From: an uncultured Bacilli bacterium
GTDB lineage: Bacteria > Bacillota_I > Bacilli_A > RF39 > UBA660
Assembly (NCBI GenBank): GCA_934148875.1
Contig: CAKPDJ010000038.1
Coordinates: 1-13,124 of the forward strand
Length of the DNA: 13,124 nt
Reading direction: 5' to 3'
Below, one piece after another: positions 1 to 6,092 of the stretch; position 1 is the first letter of the stretch; every line of letters starts with the position of its first letter. Both the position numbers and the translations under genes were made by a program. The notes beneath the pieces are model-generated. The model was not told the DNA's origin and did not search any database. It saw nothing but the letters and a program-made list of their open reading frames with translations.

Positions 1-2
1 CT

Positions 3-77
3 ATTGAAATAAACGGAAAGAGTTATGAACTAACAAATATTGATAAAAACTCATTGAATACAATACTAGACAAATAA
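3..77 (+). CDS. 3' end of an unidentified upstream gene (partial)
   Basis: An open frame enters from the left edge and encodes 24 residues, ending in NTILDK before a TAA at 75-77. The codons (att, gaa, aaa, aat) match the A/T-rich usage of the downstream genes. The piece is too short to assign to a family. About 50 nt separate it from the next start, with no clear terminator hairpin, so it could be co-transcribed with the Nudix gene. It might also be a chance frame, because only the end is visible. Confidence 0.5.
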   Translation: MEINGKSYELTNIDKNSLNTILDK

Positions 78-126
78 ACAAATTACAATTTATCTAATAG
101 TTATTATTAAGAAAAGAGGAAATGAT

Positions 127-624
127 ATGGCTGAATTACGAGATTTATATGATGCTAATAGTGTTAAAACTGATAAAACATATCGCAAGGGAGAACAAAT
201 ACCAAATGGATATTATCCTATGGTGGTAATGGTTGTAATTAGAAATTCTAAAGGTGAATTTTTAATGCAAAAAAGAGTAAAGTCAAAAGGTGGCGATTGG
301 GGTGTAACTGGCGGACATCCAAAATCTGGTGAAACACCTTTAGAAGGAATTATTACTGAAGTTAGAGAAGAATTAGGTTTAGATTTTTCAAATGAAAAAT
401 TTACTGAATATGATTCTGGTTGTGATGGTAATGATTGTTATAAAATGTATTTTGTAAATAAAGATGTAGATCTTAAAGATGTAAGAATTCAAGAAGATGA
501 ATTGTCAGAAGTTAAATGGTTTTCTATGGATGAGTTAAAACACATGGTAGCTATTAAAGAGTTAAATGAAAATCAAATATCATGTTTTGTTAAAGTATGT
601 AATTTTTTAGAACAAAATAAATAA
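127..624 (+). CDS. Nudix hydrolase
   Basis: This 165-residue protein is a single Nudix domain. Members hydrolyse nucleoside diphosphates linked to another moiety, usually in the cytoplasm and with Mg2+. The Nudix box (G-x5-E-x7-R-E-U-x-E-E-x-G-U) is at residues 63-85: Gly63, Glu69, Glu78, Glu81, Glu82 and Gly84 are present, but the usual Arg before Glu78 is Thr77. The segment before it (VVIRNSKGEFLMQKR, about 36-50) and WGVTGGHPKSGE fit the fold, resembling the subgroup annotated as IPP isomerase-like/YfcD-like Nudix proteins. The C-terminal EVKWFSMDEL segment is also typical. The start is the ATG with aagagga 6 nt upstream. The substrate cannot be read from sequence. It lies just before the accessory operon and could be element cargo or part of the preceding transcription unit. 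Confidence 0.9.
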   Translation: MAELRDLYDANSVKTDKTYRKGEQIPNGYYPMVVMVVIRNSKGEFLMQKRVKSKGGDWGVTGGHPKSGETPLEGIITEVREELGLDFSNEKFTEYDSGCDGNDCYKMYFVNKDVDLKDVRIQEDELSEVKWFSMDELKHMVAIKELNENQISCFVKVCNFLEQNK

Positions 625-632
625 AGTGTGTT

Positions 633-641
633 TGATATAAT
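633..641 (+). promoter_or_regulatory. Candidate extended -10 promoter (TGATATAAT)
   Basis: The bases TGATATAAT match the extended -10 consensus TGnTATAAT exactly. They lie 23 nt before the GTG at 665, in the short gap after the Nudix gene. No convincing -35 hexamer is seen 16-18 nt upstream, but extended -10 promoters can work without one. It would give a very short leader of roughly 17 nt and could drive the whole 665-7710 block. In DNA this A+T-rich, a chance match remains possible. Confidence 0.4.
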
Positions 642-664
642 GGTTTATGTAAGTGGTGGTTTTT

Positions 665-895
665 GTGAAATATGAGGATTTAAAAAAGAAATTTGAAATA
701 AATAAAAAGGTAAAATTTAAATTATATAGTTTAGAATATATAATTGAAATGATTGATAATAATGTGGTAATATATCCTGAAATATATCCGCAAAGAAAAT
801 CAAAATATTTTTCACTTGATGCTGTTATGAGTTATTTTACAGTATATAATGAACCATTGATTGAAAACATTGACAGAATAAATATTATTGAATAA
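665..895 (+). CDS. Small conserved-type hypothetical protein, 76 aa
   Basis: This is a small protein starting VKYEDLKKKF, with a lysine-rich N-terminus, a central YIIEMIDNNVVIYPEIYP segment and an end at DRINIIE. It looks like a short alpha/beta protein, with no membrane segment and no cysteines. GTG 665 is preferred because ggtgg (655-660) sits 4-5 nt upstream. The frame also contains GTG at 653 and 656, giving up to 80 aa, but those have no ribosome site. It resembles short proteins of unknown function often carried in the accessory parts of Bacillota conjugative elements; that is a recollection of type, not a search result. It is the first gene after the putative promoter. Confidence 0.7.
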   Translation: MKYEDLKKKFEINKKVKFKLYSLEYIIEMIDNNVVIYPEIYPQRKSKYFSLDAVMSYFTVYNEPLIENIDRINIIE

Positions 896-904
896 GGGGG
901 ATAA

Positions 905-1021
905 ATGATTTTAAAAATAATAATAGGATTAGTATTAAGTGTACTAGTTCTTTTTTTGTATTCCTGTTGTATTGTTGCAAGTAGGGAAGATAAATATATG
1001 GGAGAATTAAATGAAGAATAA
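905..1021 (+). CDS. 38-aa single-span membrane peptide
   Basis: This short ORF has an excellent ribosome site (aagggggat at about 894-902). Residues about 2-26 form one hydrophobic helix ending in YSCCIVASRED, followed by a short charged tail, KYMGELNEE. The layout suggests an N-in or N-out membrane micropeptide with two adjacent Cys at the membrane edge; those could be disulphide-bonded, acylated or metal-binding. A lipoprotein signal is unlikely because the N-terminus lacks the usual positive stretch and the Cys pair has no classic lipobox. Its stop overlaps the next ATG by 11 nt, suggesting translational coupling. Similar tiny membrane proteins with an SCC-xVA motif are, as I recall, carried by related elements. 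The function is unknown. Confidence 0.75.
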   Translation: MILKIIIGLVLSVLVLFLYSCCIVASREDKYMGELNEE

Positions 1022-1238
1022 AATATTAAAAAAGATCAATAAAAAGTTATCTGATTCAGATAATTTTTTTGATGGAGAAATTAATGAGATATTGAATATA
1101 GTTGATGATATATTAACTAAATGTGATATTGAAAATAATAATTTGAAGTTTATTGATAAAACAATAAGTCTTTATAATAACTGTATAAATTGTATAAAGG
1201 AATGGTGTAACGAATGCAAATTAAGAATAAAGAATTAG
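1011..1238 (+). CDS. Small helical hypothetical protein, 75 aa
   Basis: This is a 75-residue protein, lysine-rich at the N-terminus (MKNKILKKINKK) and then amphipathic and probably all-helical. Four cysteines sit in the second half (positions 38, 58, 61 and 66 or close by). The spacing INCIKEWCNEC could bind a metal but is not a recognised motif. The start overlaps the end of the 38-aa membrane peptide and the 3' end overlaps the next gene by 25 nt, so all three are probably made from one message. I do not recognise a family. Confidence 0.65.
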   Translation: MKNKILKKINKKLSDSDNFFDGEINEILNIVDDILTKCDIENNNLKFIDKTISLYNNCINCIKEWCNECKLRIKN

Positions 1239-1834
1239 CGTTTCTTTCACTATGTGGTGATTGGGATTATAGAAAAAATGTAGATATGACAGAACCACAT
1301 TTACAAGGAATAGCAATTCGTGATAATAAGATTTTAATATCTTGTGAAAAATTTTCTAATACAGCTGACGATTATGTGTCATGTATTGCTACAGAAATAG
1401 AAGATAAAAATATGATTAATAAATTTAAAAAACTAAATTTAAAAAATAAAGGAGAAGTAATAGATTTTATTTCTAATATAGAAAAAATTGTTGACTGGAA
1501 AAAGATAAGCAAAATGTTAGAACAAGAAGAATTAAAATTGTGTGAAGAAGGATTAACCATAATAGAAAGTAAAAGTCTTGAAGGATGGCATTGGTATAAA
1601 TATGATGATGGTTCAGGTCATCTTGAATCTCCAAATAAAGAAGAATATATGAGTTATGATTTATCAACCAATGAATATAGAATTACAAAAGAATCAGATT
1701 GGGAATTATTCCCTTTATCATATTATTATGCTGATGGTGTAGAACCAGAAAAGTTTGATCCATTTCAATTTATGGAGCAAGAAATGTTAGACTATAATTT
1801 ACAAAAATCAAAAAATGAAGAGTTTGTTTTATAA
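1214..1834 (+). CDS. Hypothetical protein with WHWYKYDDGSGHL motif, 206 aa
   Basis: This is an unassigned soluble protein. The N-terminal half (about 1-60) looks beta-rich, a central part (65-115) is helical, and the C-terminal part carries a well-defined block at 125-137 (WHWYKYDDGSGHL) followed by YMSYDLSTNEYR. Comparable YDDGSGxL...SYDLxTxEY blocks occur in small proteins of Gram-positive elements, as I recall, with no established activity. No catalytic motif, membrane segment or zinc site is visible. The ATG at 1214 has aaagga about 11 nt upstream, inside the previous gene. The protein is acidic (many D/E, especially at the C-terminus). A possible DNA-mimic or interaction role is inference only. 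Confidence 0.75.
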   Translation: MQIKNKELAFLSLCGDWDYRKNVDMTEPHLQGIAIRDNKILISCEKFSNTADDYVSCIATEIEDKNMINKFKKLNLKNKGEVIDFISNIEKIVDWKKISKMLEQEELKLCEEGLTIIESKSLEGWHWYKYDDGSGHLESPNKEEYMSYDLSTNEYRITKESDWELFPLSYYYADGVEPEKFDPFQFMEQEMLDYNLQKSKNEEFVL

Positions 1835-1848
1835 AGGGGTGATAAAGA

Positions 1849-2556
1849 TTGAGTATATTACAAGAATATGAAGAAATCAAAAAATATATAGGTGAAGAAA
1901 AGTGGGATAATATTGATAACTATATAAATGATATTCATCCAGAATTAAGGTTAGATCAAATAATTTACAGTTATGAAAATTGGTTGAATTATGAAAAATG
2001 GTTTTATAAAAAAGTAAAAGAATATAGTGTTGATGTTCAAAGTGTATGGAAAACAGACTATGATGATTACAAGTGTTTAGCCATTATTGGAAATGGTTTA
2101 AAAAATATAGGAAGTATTATAGCAAGTTATGATGAGGTCCAAATAAGAAATTTAACTGGAAATATTAAAAATCAATTAAGTGAAAAAGAACTTGAAAATG
2201 CTTTTGCAGTTTTAATTTTAAATAATTATAATGATTATAAAAAATTACCAACGATTAGTAATTGCTCTAAACTATTAAAATATGTATATGATTGTGTGTG
2301 TAGTTCTGATAGTTCTATGTGTCATATAGATTATGAAAATTGGAAAGAGTTAAAAGAAGATTTAGATTATACAGACAAAGATTTAGAAATATTAAATAAT
2401 GAAATAAAAAAATATGGATTAGATGAAGTGATTGAAATAGACACTGGAGAATATATAATTGTTGGGTATGGAGATTTAGAGACAAGATTTATTGATGATA
2501 GAGATATTAAAAATCGCGTTGAAGTAAAGGAAGAATTAGATGATTATGAAAAATAA
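1849..2556 (+). CDS. Acidic hypothetical protein, 235 aa, TTG start
   Basis: The protein begins with TTG, with aaagggg about 10 nt upstream (1833-1839); no in-frame ATG lies near. It is mostly helical and rich in Asp, Glu and Tyr. An N-terminal part has two Trp-containing helices (YENWLNYEKWFYKKVKEY). A middle part contains a LSEKELENAFAVLILNNYN segment, then a Cys-containing stretch (YDCVCSSDSSMCH). The C-terminal part, about 185-235, runs from TDKDLEILNNEIKKYG to the acidic end EELDDYEK. I recognise no domain. It overlaps the next small gene by 17 nt and belongs to the same run of genes. Low isoelectric point and lack of enzymatic motifs make an interaction or inhibitor protein conceivable, but nothing proves it. 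Confidence 0.75.
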   Translation: MSILQEYEEIKKYIGEEKWDNIDNYINDIHPELRLDQIIYSYENWLNYEKWFYKKVKEYSVDVQSVWKTDYDDYKCLAIIGNGLKNIGSIIASYDEVQIRNLTGNIKNQLSEKELENAFAVLILNNYNDYKKLPTISNCSKLLKYVYDCVCSSDSSMCHIDYENWKELKEDLDYTDKDLEILNNEIKKYGLDEVIEIDTGEYIIVGYGDLETRFIDDRDIKNRVEVKEELDDYEK

Positions 2557-2713
2557 AATTTTGTTAGAAATAACTGATTTTTGTTTTGATTGTCCTCTTC
2601 ACGAAAAATGTATAGAAGAAAAATGTGTTCTATTTAGAATAGAAAAAATTATATGTAAGAAGGAGGAAAAACTAAATGAAATTAATGACAAAAGAATTAG
2701 AAAAAAAGTTTGA
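2540..2713 (+). CDS. Small Cys-rich protein (CxxC-x5-C-x4-C), 57 aa
   Basis: This short gene lies in the gap between two longer ones, with a ribosome site aaaggaag 6 nt before the ATG at 2540; a second ATG at 2546 is possible. The core reads FCFDCPLHEKCIEEKC followed by VLFRIEKII. Cysteines 15, 18, 24 and 29 are spaced as expected for a four-Cys metal site, probably zinc or an Fe-S cluster. A CxxCP...C...C-[VL]-[LY]-R-I-E-K pattern is, as I recall, a recurring small protein in Bacillota genomes and elements. It overlaps the preceding gene by 17 nt and the following one by 38 nt. The Lys/Arg-rich tail (KRIRKK) could contact nucleic acid. The function is unknown. Confidence 0.75.
   Translation: MIMKNKILLEITDFCFDCPLHEKCIEEKCVLFRIEKIICKKEEKLNEINDKRIRKKV
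2660..2666 (+). promoter_or_regulatory. Perfect Shine-Dalgarno AAGGAGG
   Basis: AAGGAGG lies 9 nt before the ATG at 2676 and within the upstream Cys-rich ORF. It fixes the start of the DUF2958-type protein and implies strong independent translation of that gene, despite the 38-nt overlap with its neighbour. Confidence 0.85.
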
Positions 2714-3719
2714 GAGATATCCACTATATAGTCAAGATGGTATGGGTGGCAAAGCTAAAGTTCTAGTTAAATATTTTAATCCTGTTGGTGCTGGGACATG
2801 GTTGATTACAGAGGGCAACAAATTAGAAAATGGTGATTATGAAATGTTTGGATATTGCCATCTAGGAGATGATGATTTTGCAGAACTAGGTTATGTAATG
2901 CTATCAGAATTAGAGAATATTACATTATTTGGAGGATTGAAAATTGAAAGGGATTTATATTTAGCTGATAATATAACTTTATATGATGCTATGAAAAGGT
3001 CTGGAATGAAAATCCCAGATTTTTTAAATGTTAATTTGAAAAAAGAATTAAATGTAAATTCATTGGTTAATAATTTTGAAGTGCCATTAGTAATTGAAGA
3101 GTATTTAGATTTATCACTTGATGATTTAGAAAATGATTTGTATCTAAAAAAAATATGTCCTGATAGTAGAAATAAACTTGTATATTGTGATAATGATATA
3201 TGCTACTATGATTGCTTTGATGGTGATTATTTATGTATTGCAACTAAAGATGCAATTAAAATGAAAGAAAATCATGTACATAATAATAGTGGTCTTATTA
3301 GATTAAATGAATTAAGCAGTAATGAAATAAATATTGATTATGGAGGTAAATGGATTAAAGATATAGCTGAAAAATATAAAACTAGAGATTCAATAAAATA
3401 TAATTCATATATTACTGCTAAGTTTAAAAGTATTATAGATAAACAAACAATAACAAATGACTTGAGATATGTAGAAAGTTGTGCGGAATACGAGACTTTA
3501 AAAGAAAGCTTGAATGATGAAGATATAATTAAAGTTAATAATGTAATCAAAGATTTTACTTTTTATGAAAATAGTTATGATGATGGAGAAAGAGATATTA
3601 TAGGAGAATATGAAGGCAGATATGGTAATTATAATATTATTGAGTGGTATGAGGGTTTAAAATCTACAAAGTCTTTTCTTGAAGATTTTAAATTAGAAAG
3701 AGATGATTATAGTGTTTAA
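2676..3719 (+). CDS. DUF2958 domain protein with long C-terminal extension, 347 aa
   Basis: Residues 1-95 match the DUF2958 family pattern: MTKELEKKFERYPLYSQD, then a VKYFNPVGAGTWLITEG strand pair, FGYCHLG, ELGYVMLSELE and the closing GGLKIERDLYL. DUF2958 proteins are usually about 100-120 residues and occur on plasmids and conjugative elements; their function is not established. Here about 250 further residues follow. They include a Cys/Tyr/Asp-rich stretch near 170-195 (KKICPDSRNKLVYCDND), a helical middle and a C-terminal acidic region (YENSYDDGERDIIGEYEGRY). I do not recognise this extension. It could be a second domain fused to DUF2958, or two genes that became one. The start is set by the AAGGAGG at 2660-2666. 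Confidence 0.85.
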   Translation: MKLMTKELEKKFERYPLYSQDGMGGKAKVLVKYFNPVGAGTWLITEGNKLENGDYEMFGYCHLGDDDFAELGYVMLSELENITLFGGLKIERDLYLADNITLYDAMKRSGMKIPDFLNVNLKKELNVNSLVNNFEVPLVIEEYLDLSLDDLENDLYLKKICPDSRNKLVYCDNDICYYDCFDGDYLCIATKDAIKMKENHVHNNSGLIRLNELSSNEINIDYGGKWIKDIAEKYKTRDSIKYNSYITAKFKSIIDKQTITNDLRYVESCAEYETLKESLNDEDIIKVNNVIKDFTFYENSYDDGERDIIGEYEGRYGNYNIIEWYEGLKSTKSFLEDFKLERDDYSV

Positions 3720-3810
3720 TAAGGGAAATGTAGAAAAAGAAATAAATAGATATAATAAATATCTTAATAAAACGTGGAAAAGTGGAGTTGATAATATTGA
3801 GATGTTTTGA
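3703..3810 (+). CDS. Possible 35-aa protein bridging two genes
   Basis: An ATG with a weak agaaagag site overlaps the last 17 nt of the DUF2958 gene. The ORF runs through the 62-nt gap and ends inside the start of the next gene. The product is MIIVFNKGNVEKEINRYNKY plus 15 residues ending in IEMF; it is basic, helical and has no recognised family. The tight overlap on both sides mirrors other small genes in this block and supports it. The weak ribosome site and short length argue against it. It may instead serve only to couple translation of the next gene, whose start is unclear. Confidence 0.4.
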   Translation: MIIVFNKGNVEKEINRYNKYLNKTWKSGVDNIEMF

Positions 3811-4288
3811 AGAATTGAGTTTAAAGGAAATTAAAAAGCAATATGATTTAGGAGAAAAGTATTGTATTGATTATTTAAAAAAATTTGATTCAGAAGAGTA
3901 TAATGAATCATTAAAAGATATCTTGTCGGAGTTAAATATTGATAATAGTATTTTGTACATGAATATAGAAGAAATACCAGATAAGGGTTATCTTGAAGGA
4001 GAATTAATTAATAATTTAAAGAACTTAAATGATAATTATTCATATACAGTTGCTAGACTTAAAAATGTTTGTCATTGCGTAGAATTGCATTATAGAGATG
4101 GCTCTCCAACTATTGAATATAGTATTAGATTGGAACCAGATTACTGGGAAAGCGAAATAGAAGAAGTAGAGTGGTTTGATAAGAATATGTCAGATGATGA
4201 ATTATTTGATAAATTAGAAGAATTATTTAAAGATTATTTTGGCGAAGAAGAATTTATATATAAAAACTATAATTGTAAAGAAATATAA
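3782..4288 (+). CDS. Strongly acidic hypothetical protein, up to 168 aa
   Basis: The N-terminal part (ILRCFEELSLKEIKKQYDLG) is helical. The middle has a predicted beta segment (ARLKNVCHCVELHYRDGSPTIEYSIRLEP is its core, about 90-118), and the last 50 residues are dominated by Asp/Glu (SEIEEVEWF, DDELFDKLEELFKDYFGEEE). No enzymatic motif or known domain is recognised. The start is uncertain: GTG 3782, TTG 3788 and TTG 3797 are all in frame. TTG 3797 has gtggag about 9 nt upstream, which would give 163 residues. The high negative charge is compatible with a DNA mimic or a partner-binding protein; that is inference. Confidence 0.7.
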   Translation: MELIILRCFEELSLKEIKKQYDLGEKYCIDYLKKFDSEEYNESLKDILSELNIDNSILYMNIEEIPDKGYLEGELINNLKNLNDNYSYTVARLKNVCHCVELHYRDGSPTIEYSIRLEPDYWESEIEEVEWFDKNMSDDELFDKLEELFKDYFGEEEFIYKNYNCKEI

Positions 4289-4296
4289 AAGGTGGT
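4287..4296 (+). promoter_or_regulatory. Ribosome site that sets the start at 4302
   Basis: The sequence aaaaggtggtg precedes the ATG at 4302 by about 5-8 nt. An in-frame ATG at 4239 lies upstream, but it has no ribosome site and overlaps the previous gene by 50 nt. The protein is therefore taken to begin MGEIYTNCYG. Confidence 0.7.
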
Positions 4297-4301
4297 GTGA
4301 G

Positions 4302-4910
4302 ATGGGAGAAATATATACAAATTGTTATGGATCGTTGAGTGTATATAAAAATAAAAATGATGCTTTAAAATTTTATAATGAATGTTATTTACTTAGTGAA
4401 GGAGCAGAGAGAGAAAGATATGCTTCTATTTTATTTGCTCTAAATAATAATGAAAGTATAGCGTATGATAATTTTAGTAAAAATTGCAGAGAAATTTATA
4501 TACATACCAATAATTATTTTGAAAGGCCATTAAAAATAGATTTAGATTCAATGTTGCCTTTTAAAGATTGCATTAAATATTATAAAGATAATTTAAAATC
4601 TTTATTAGAAGTTTGTAATGAATTTGATATTGATTTTAATAATAATAGTCCGTTTGAAGAATTTGGGGCTGATAATGAGTTTAATATGCGTAGTATTACA
4701 GATTTCTATATAGAATTATTAAAAAAGAAAAAAATAAGTTTTGATAATGTTACAACTAACGAAGTATCAGATGGAAAATATGAGTTGGTTATTGACAACA
4801 ATTTTGTACTAGATACAAGAGCATGGGATGATTTTAATTCTGTGATTGACAATGTAAATAGTATAGAAGAATATAGCAAAAAGAGGGAGAATGAAAAAGA
4901 ATATGAATAG
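4302..4910 (+). CDS. Element-associated hypothetical protein with SEGAERERY motif, 202 aa
   Basis: The N-terminus reads as a small alpha/beta unit: strand GSLSVYKNKNDA, then FYNECYLLSEGAERERYASI at about 25-44, then a hydrophobic helix and a closing strand, REIYIHT. Short proteins combining a yNDALkFY helix with an xSEGxERxRY motif recur, as I recall, in Bacillota conjugative elements and phages; their role is unknown. The remaining 130 residues are acidic and mostly helical, with one strand pair near KYELVIDNNFVLDTRAWDD. The last 20 nt overlap the next gene. No catalytic residues can be pointed out. Confidence 0.75.
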   Translation: MGEIYTNCYGSLSVYKNKNDALKFYNECYLLSEGAERERYASILFALNNNESIAYDNFSKNCREIYIHTNNYFERPLKIDLDSMLPFKDCIKYYKDNLKSLLEVCNEFDIDFNNNSPFEEFGADNEFNMRSITDFYIELLKKKKISFDNVTTNEVSDGKYELVIDNNFVLDTRAWDDFNSVIDNVNSIEEYSKKRENEKEYE

Positions 4911-5340
4911 TAAATATTTGGAAGAAATTTATGAAGAAAATAAAAAAGTGTTCAATAAATGTGGTCTTGATATTTGTTCAAGTGAAGATCTAAAAAATTT
5001 TATTGTTTATGAAATGGAATCTAATTTTCAGTTTGAATTCGATATAGATATTAATCCAAATAAATTATTTGAAAAGAACATAGATATAGAGGTAAATAAT
5101 AATAGAATTATGAGGATAACACAAACTGAATCAGATAAAGTAAGAAATGGAATTGGACTTAAAACTTTGGACGAAAAAGGAAATGTTGATAGGAATGATC
5201 TAATAAGTGAAGGAGATTTTGTAATGTTAATGAATTATTATTCATTTGTTAAAGATAATGATATATATGATGAGTTTATAAATATTACTGGTACTAATAG
5301 GAAAGAAGATTTTGATATTAATAAGGAAATAGAAATGTAG
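4891..5340 (+). CDS. Acidic hypothetical protein, 149 aa
   Basis: This soluble, Asp/Glu/Asn-rich protein has a helical first third (YLEEIYEENKKVFNKCGLDI), a central beta-leaning part (FQFEFDIDINPNKLF, NNRIMRITQTESDKV) and a C-terminal helical end. No domain is recognised. The ATG at 4891 is only 3 nt after gaggg; the in-frame ATG at 4903 is 15 nt after it. The true start is therefore ambiguous and the protein may be 145 residues. It overlaps the preceding gene by 20 nt and is followed after 13 nt by the zinc-ribbon gene. Confidence 0.7.
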   Translation: MKKNMNSKYLEEIYEENKKVFNKCGLDICSSEDLKNFIVYEMESNFQFEFDIDINPNKLFEKNIDIEVNNNRIMRITQTESDKVRNGIGLKTLDEKGNVDRNDLISEGDFVMLMNYYSFVKDNDIYDEFINITGTNRKEDFDINKEIEM

Positions 5341-5353
5341 GTGTGAAAATAAA

Positions 5354-6082
5354 ATGACTTATTATGAAATATTAAAAGAATCTAAAATTGTATATGAATA
5401 TTTAATAGATATTTTAGATAATGCTGATATACAAGTATTAGATAATAATCAAGGAAAAATAAAAGAATTTTTAACTGTCATTTCAGACATTTATGAAAAT
5501 ACTTATAATCAAACTAAAAAATACAATAAAAATGATTTGATGACAGTTTGTAATTGTCCTAAGTGCCAAAATAAATTATTAATAAGTGATTTGATAGATT
5601 ATACTTATTTATGTGATAATTGTGATGAAAATTATTATTATATTGAAGTAGAAAACAATAATAAATGGTATTTAACTAATGATAATAATGAAAACTTAAA
5701 TAAAAGTTTTAATATTGGATTGAGTTATAATAATGATACTAAAAAATTGTATGTAGGAACTGAGGATAGTTCTGGAGCAAAATATGTTTGTAATGATATT
5801 GACGATATAAAAGAAGCTGTAAGTGATTATATATTTGAATATATAAATTATGATACTTTTAGCATTAAGATATGGGAAACAGAAGAAGATAGAGATGCAA
5901 AAGAATCTATTGTACTTGATGGTACATACTATGATTTAAAAGATGCTGTTGCTAGGTTGAAAAAAGTAATGTCAAGACAAGATTATGTTTTTGCAGAAAT
6001 TGAAAATGAATATGGTGAACTGTTTTATTCAACTGATGGTGTTAATGAAGAGTATCATAAAGAACAAAATTTAGAAATATAA
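5354..6082 (+). CDS. Zinc-ribbon hypothetical protein, 242 aa
   Basis: A helical N-terminal part (1-60) leads into a four-Cys zinc ribbon: Cys68-x2-Cys71 (CPKC) and Cys87-x2-Cys90 (CDNC), 15 residues apart, with a further Cys66 beside the first pair. Such ribbons usually bind zinc and often mediate nucleic-acid or protein contact. The C-terminal part (about 110-230) looks beta-rich and includes NNDTKKLYVGTEDSSG, then IKIWETEEDRDAKESIVLDG and a helix DLKDAVARLKKVM. I cannot name this part. The ATG has a weak site (aggtgtg, about 11 nt upstream). The protein sits in the middle of the accessory block with short spacers on both sides. Confidence 0.75.
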   Translation: MTYYEILKESKIVYEYLIDILDNADIQVLDNNQGKIKEFLTVISDIYENTYNQTKKYNKNDLMTVCNCPKCQNKLLISDLIDYTYLCDNCDENYYYIEVENNNKWYLTNDNNENLNKSFNIGLSYNNDTKKLYVGTEDSSGAKYVCNDIDDIKEAVSDYIFEYINYDTFSIKIWETEEDRDAKESIVLDGTYYDLKDAVARLKKVMSRQDYVFAEIENEYGELFYSTDGVNEEYHKEQNLEI

Positions 6083-6092
6083 AGGGGGAAAT

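Noticed and set aside
1372..1667. Open frames on the - strand inside the 1214-1834 gene
   Set aside because: They are low-complexity, Leu/Ile/Ser-rich translations without ribosome sites, as expected for the reverse complement of A-rich coding DNA.
4239..4301. Longer N-terminus for the 4302-4910 protein (ATG at 4239)
   Set aside because: It lacks a ribosome site and would overlap the upstream gene by 50 nt, whereas ATG 4302 has aaaggtggtg at good spacing.
1849..4910. ArdA-type antirestriction protein
   Set aside because: Several proteins here are acidic, but none shows ArdA's characteristic sequence order; only a general similarity in charge was found.
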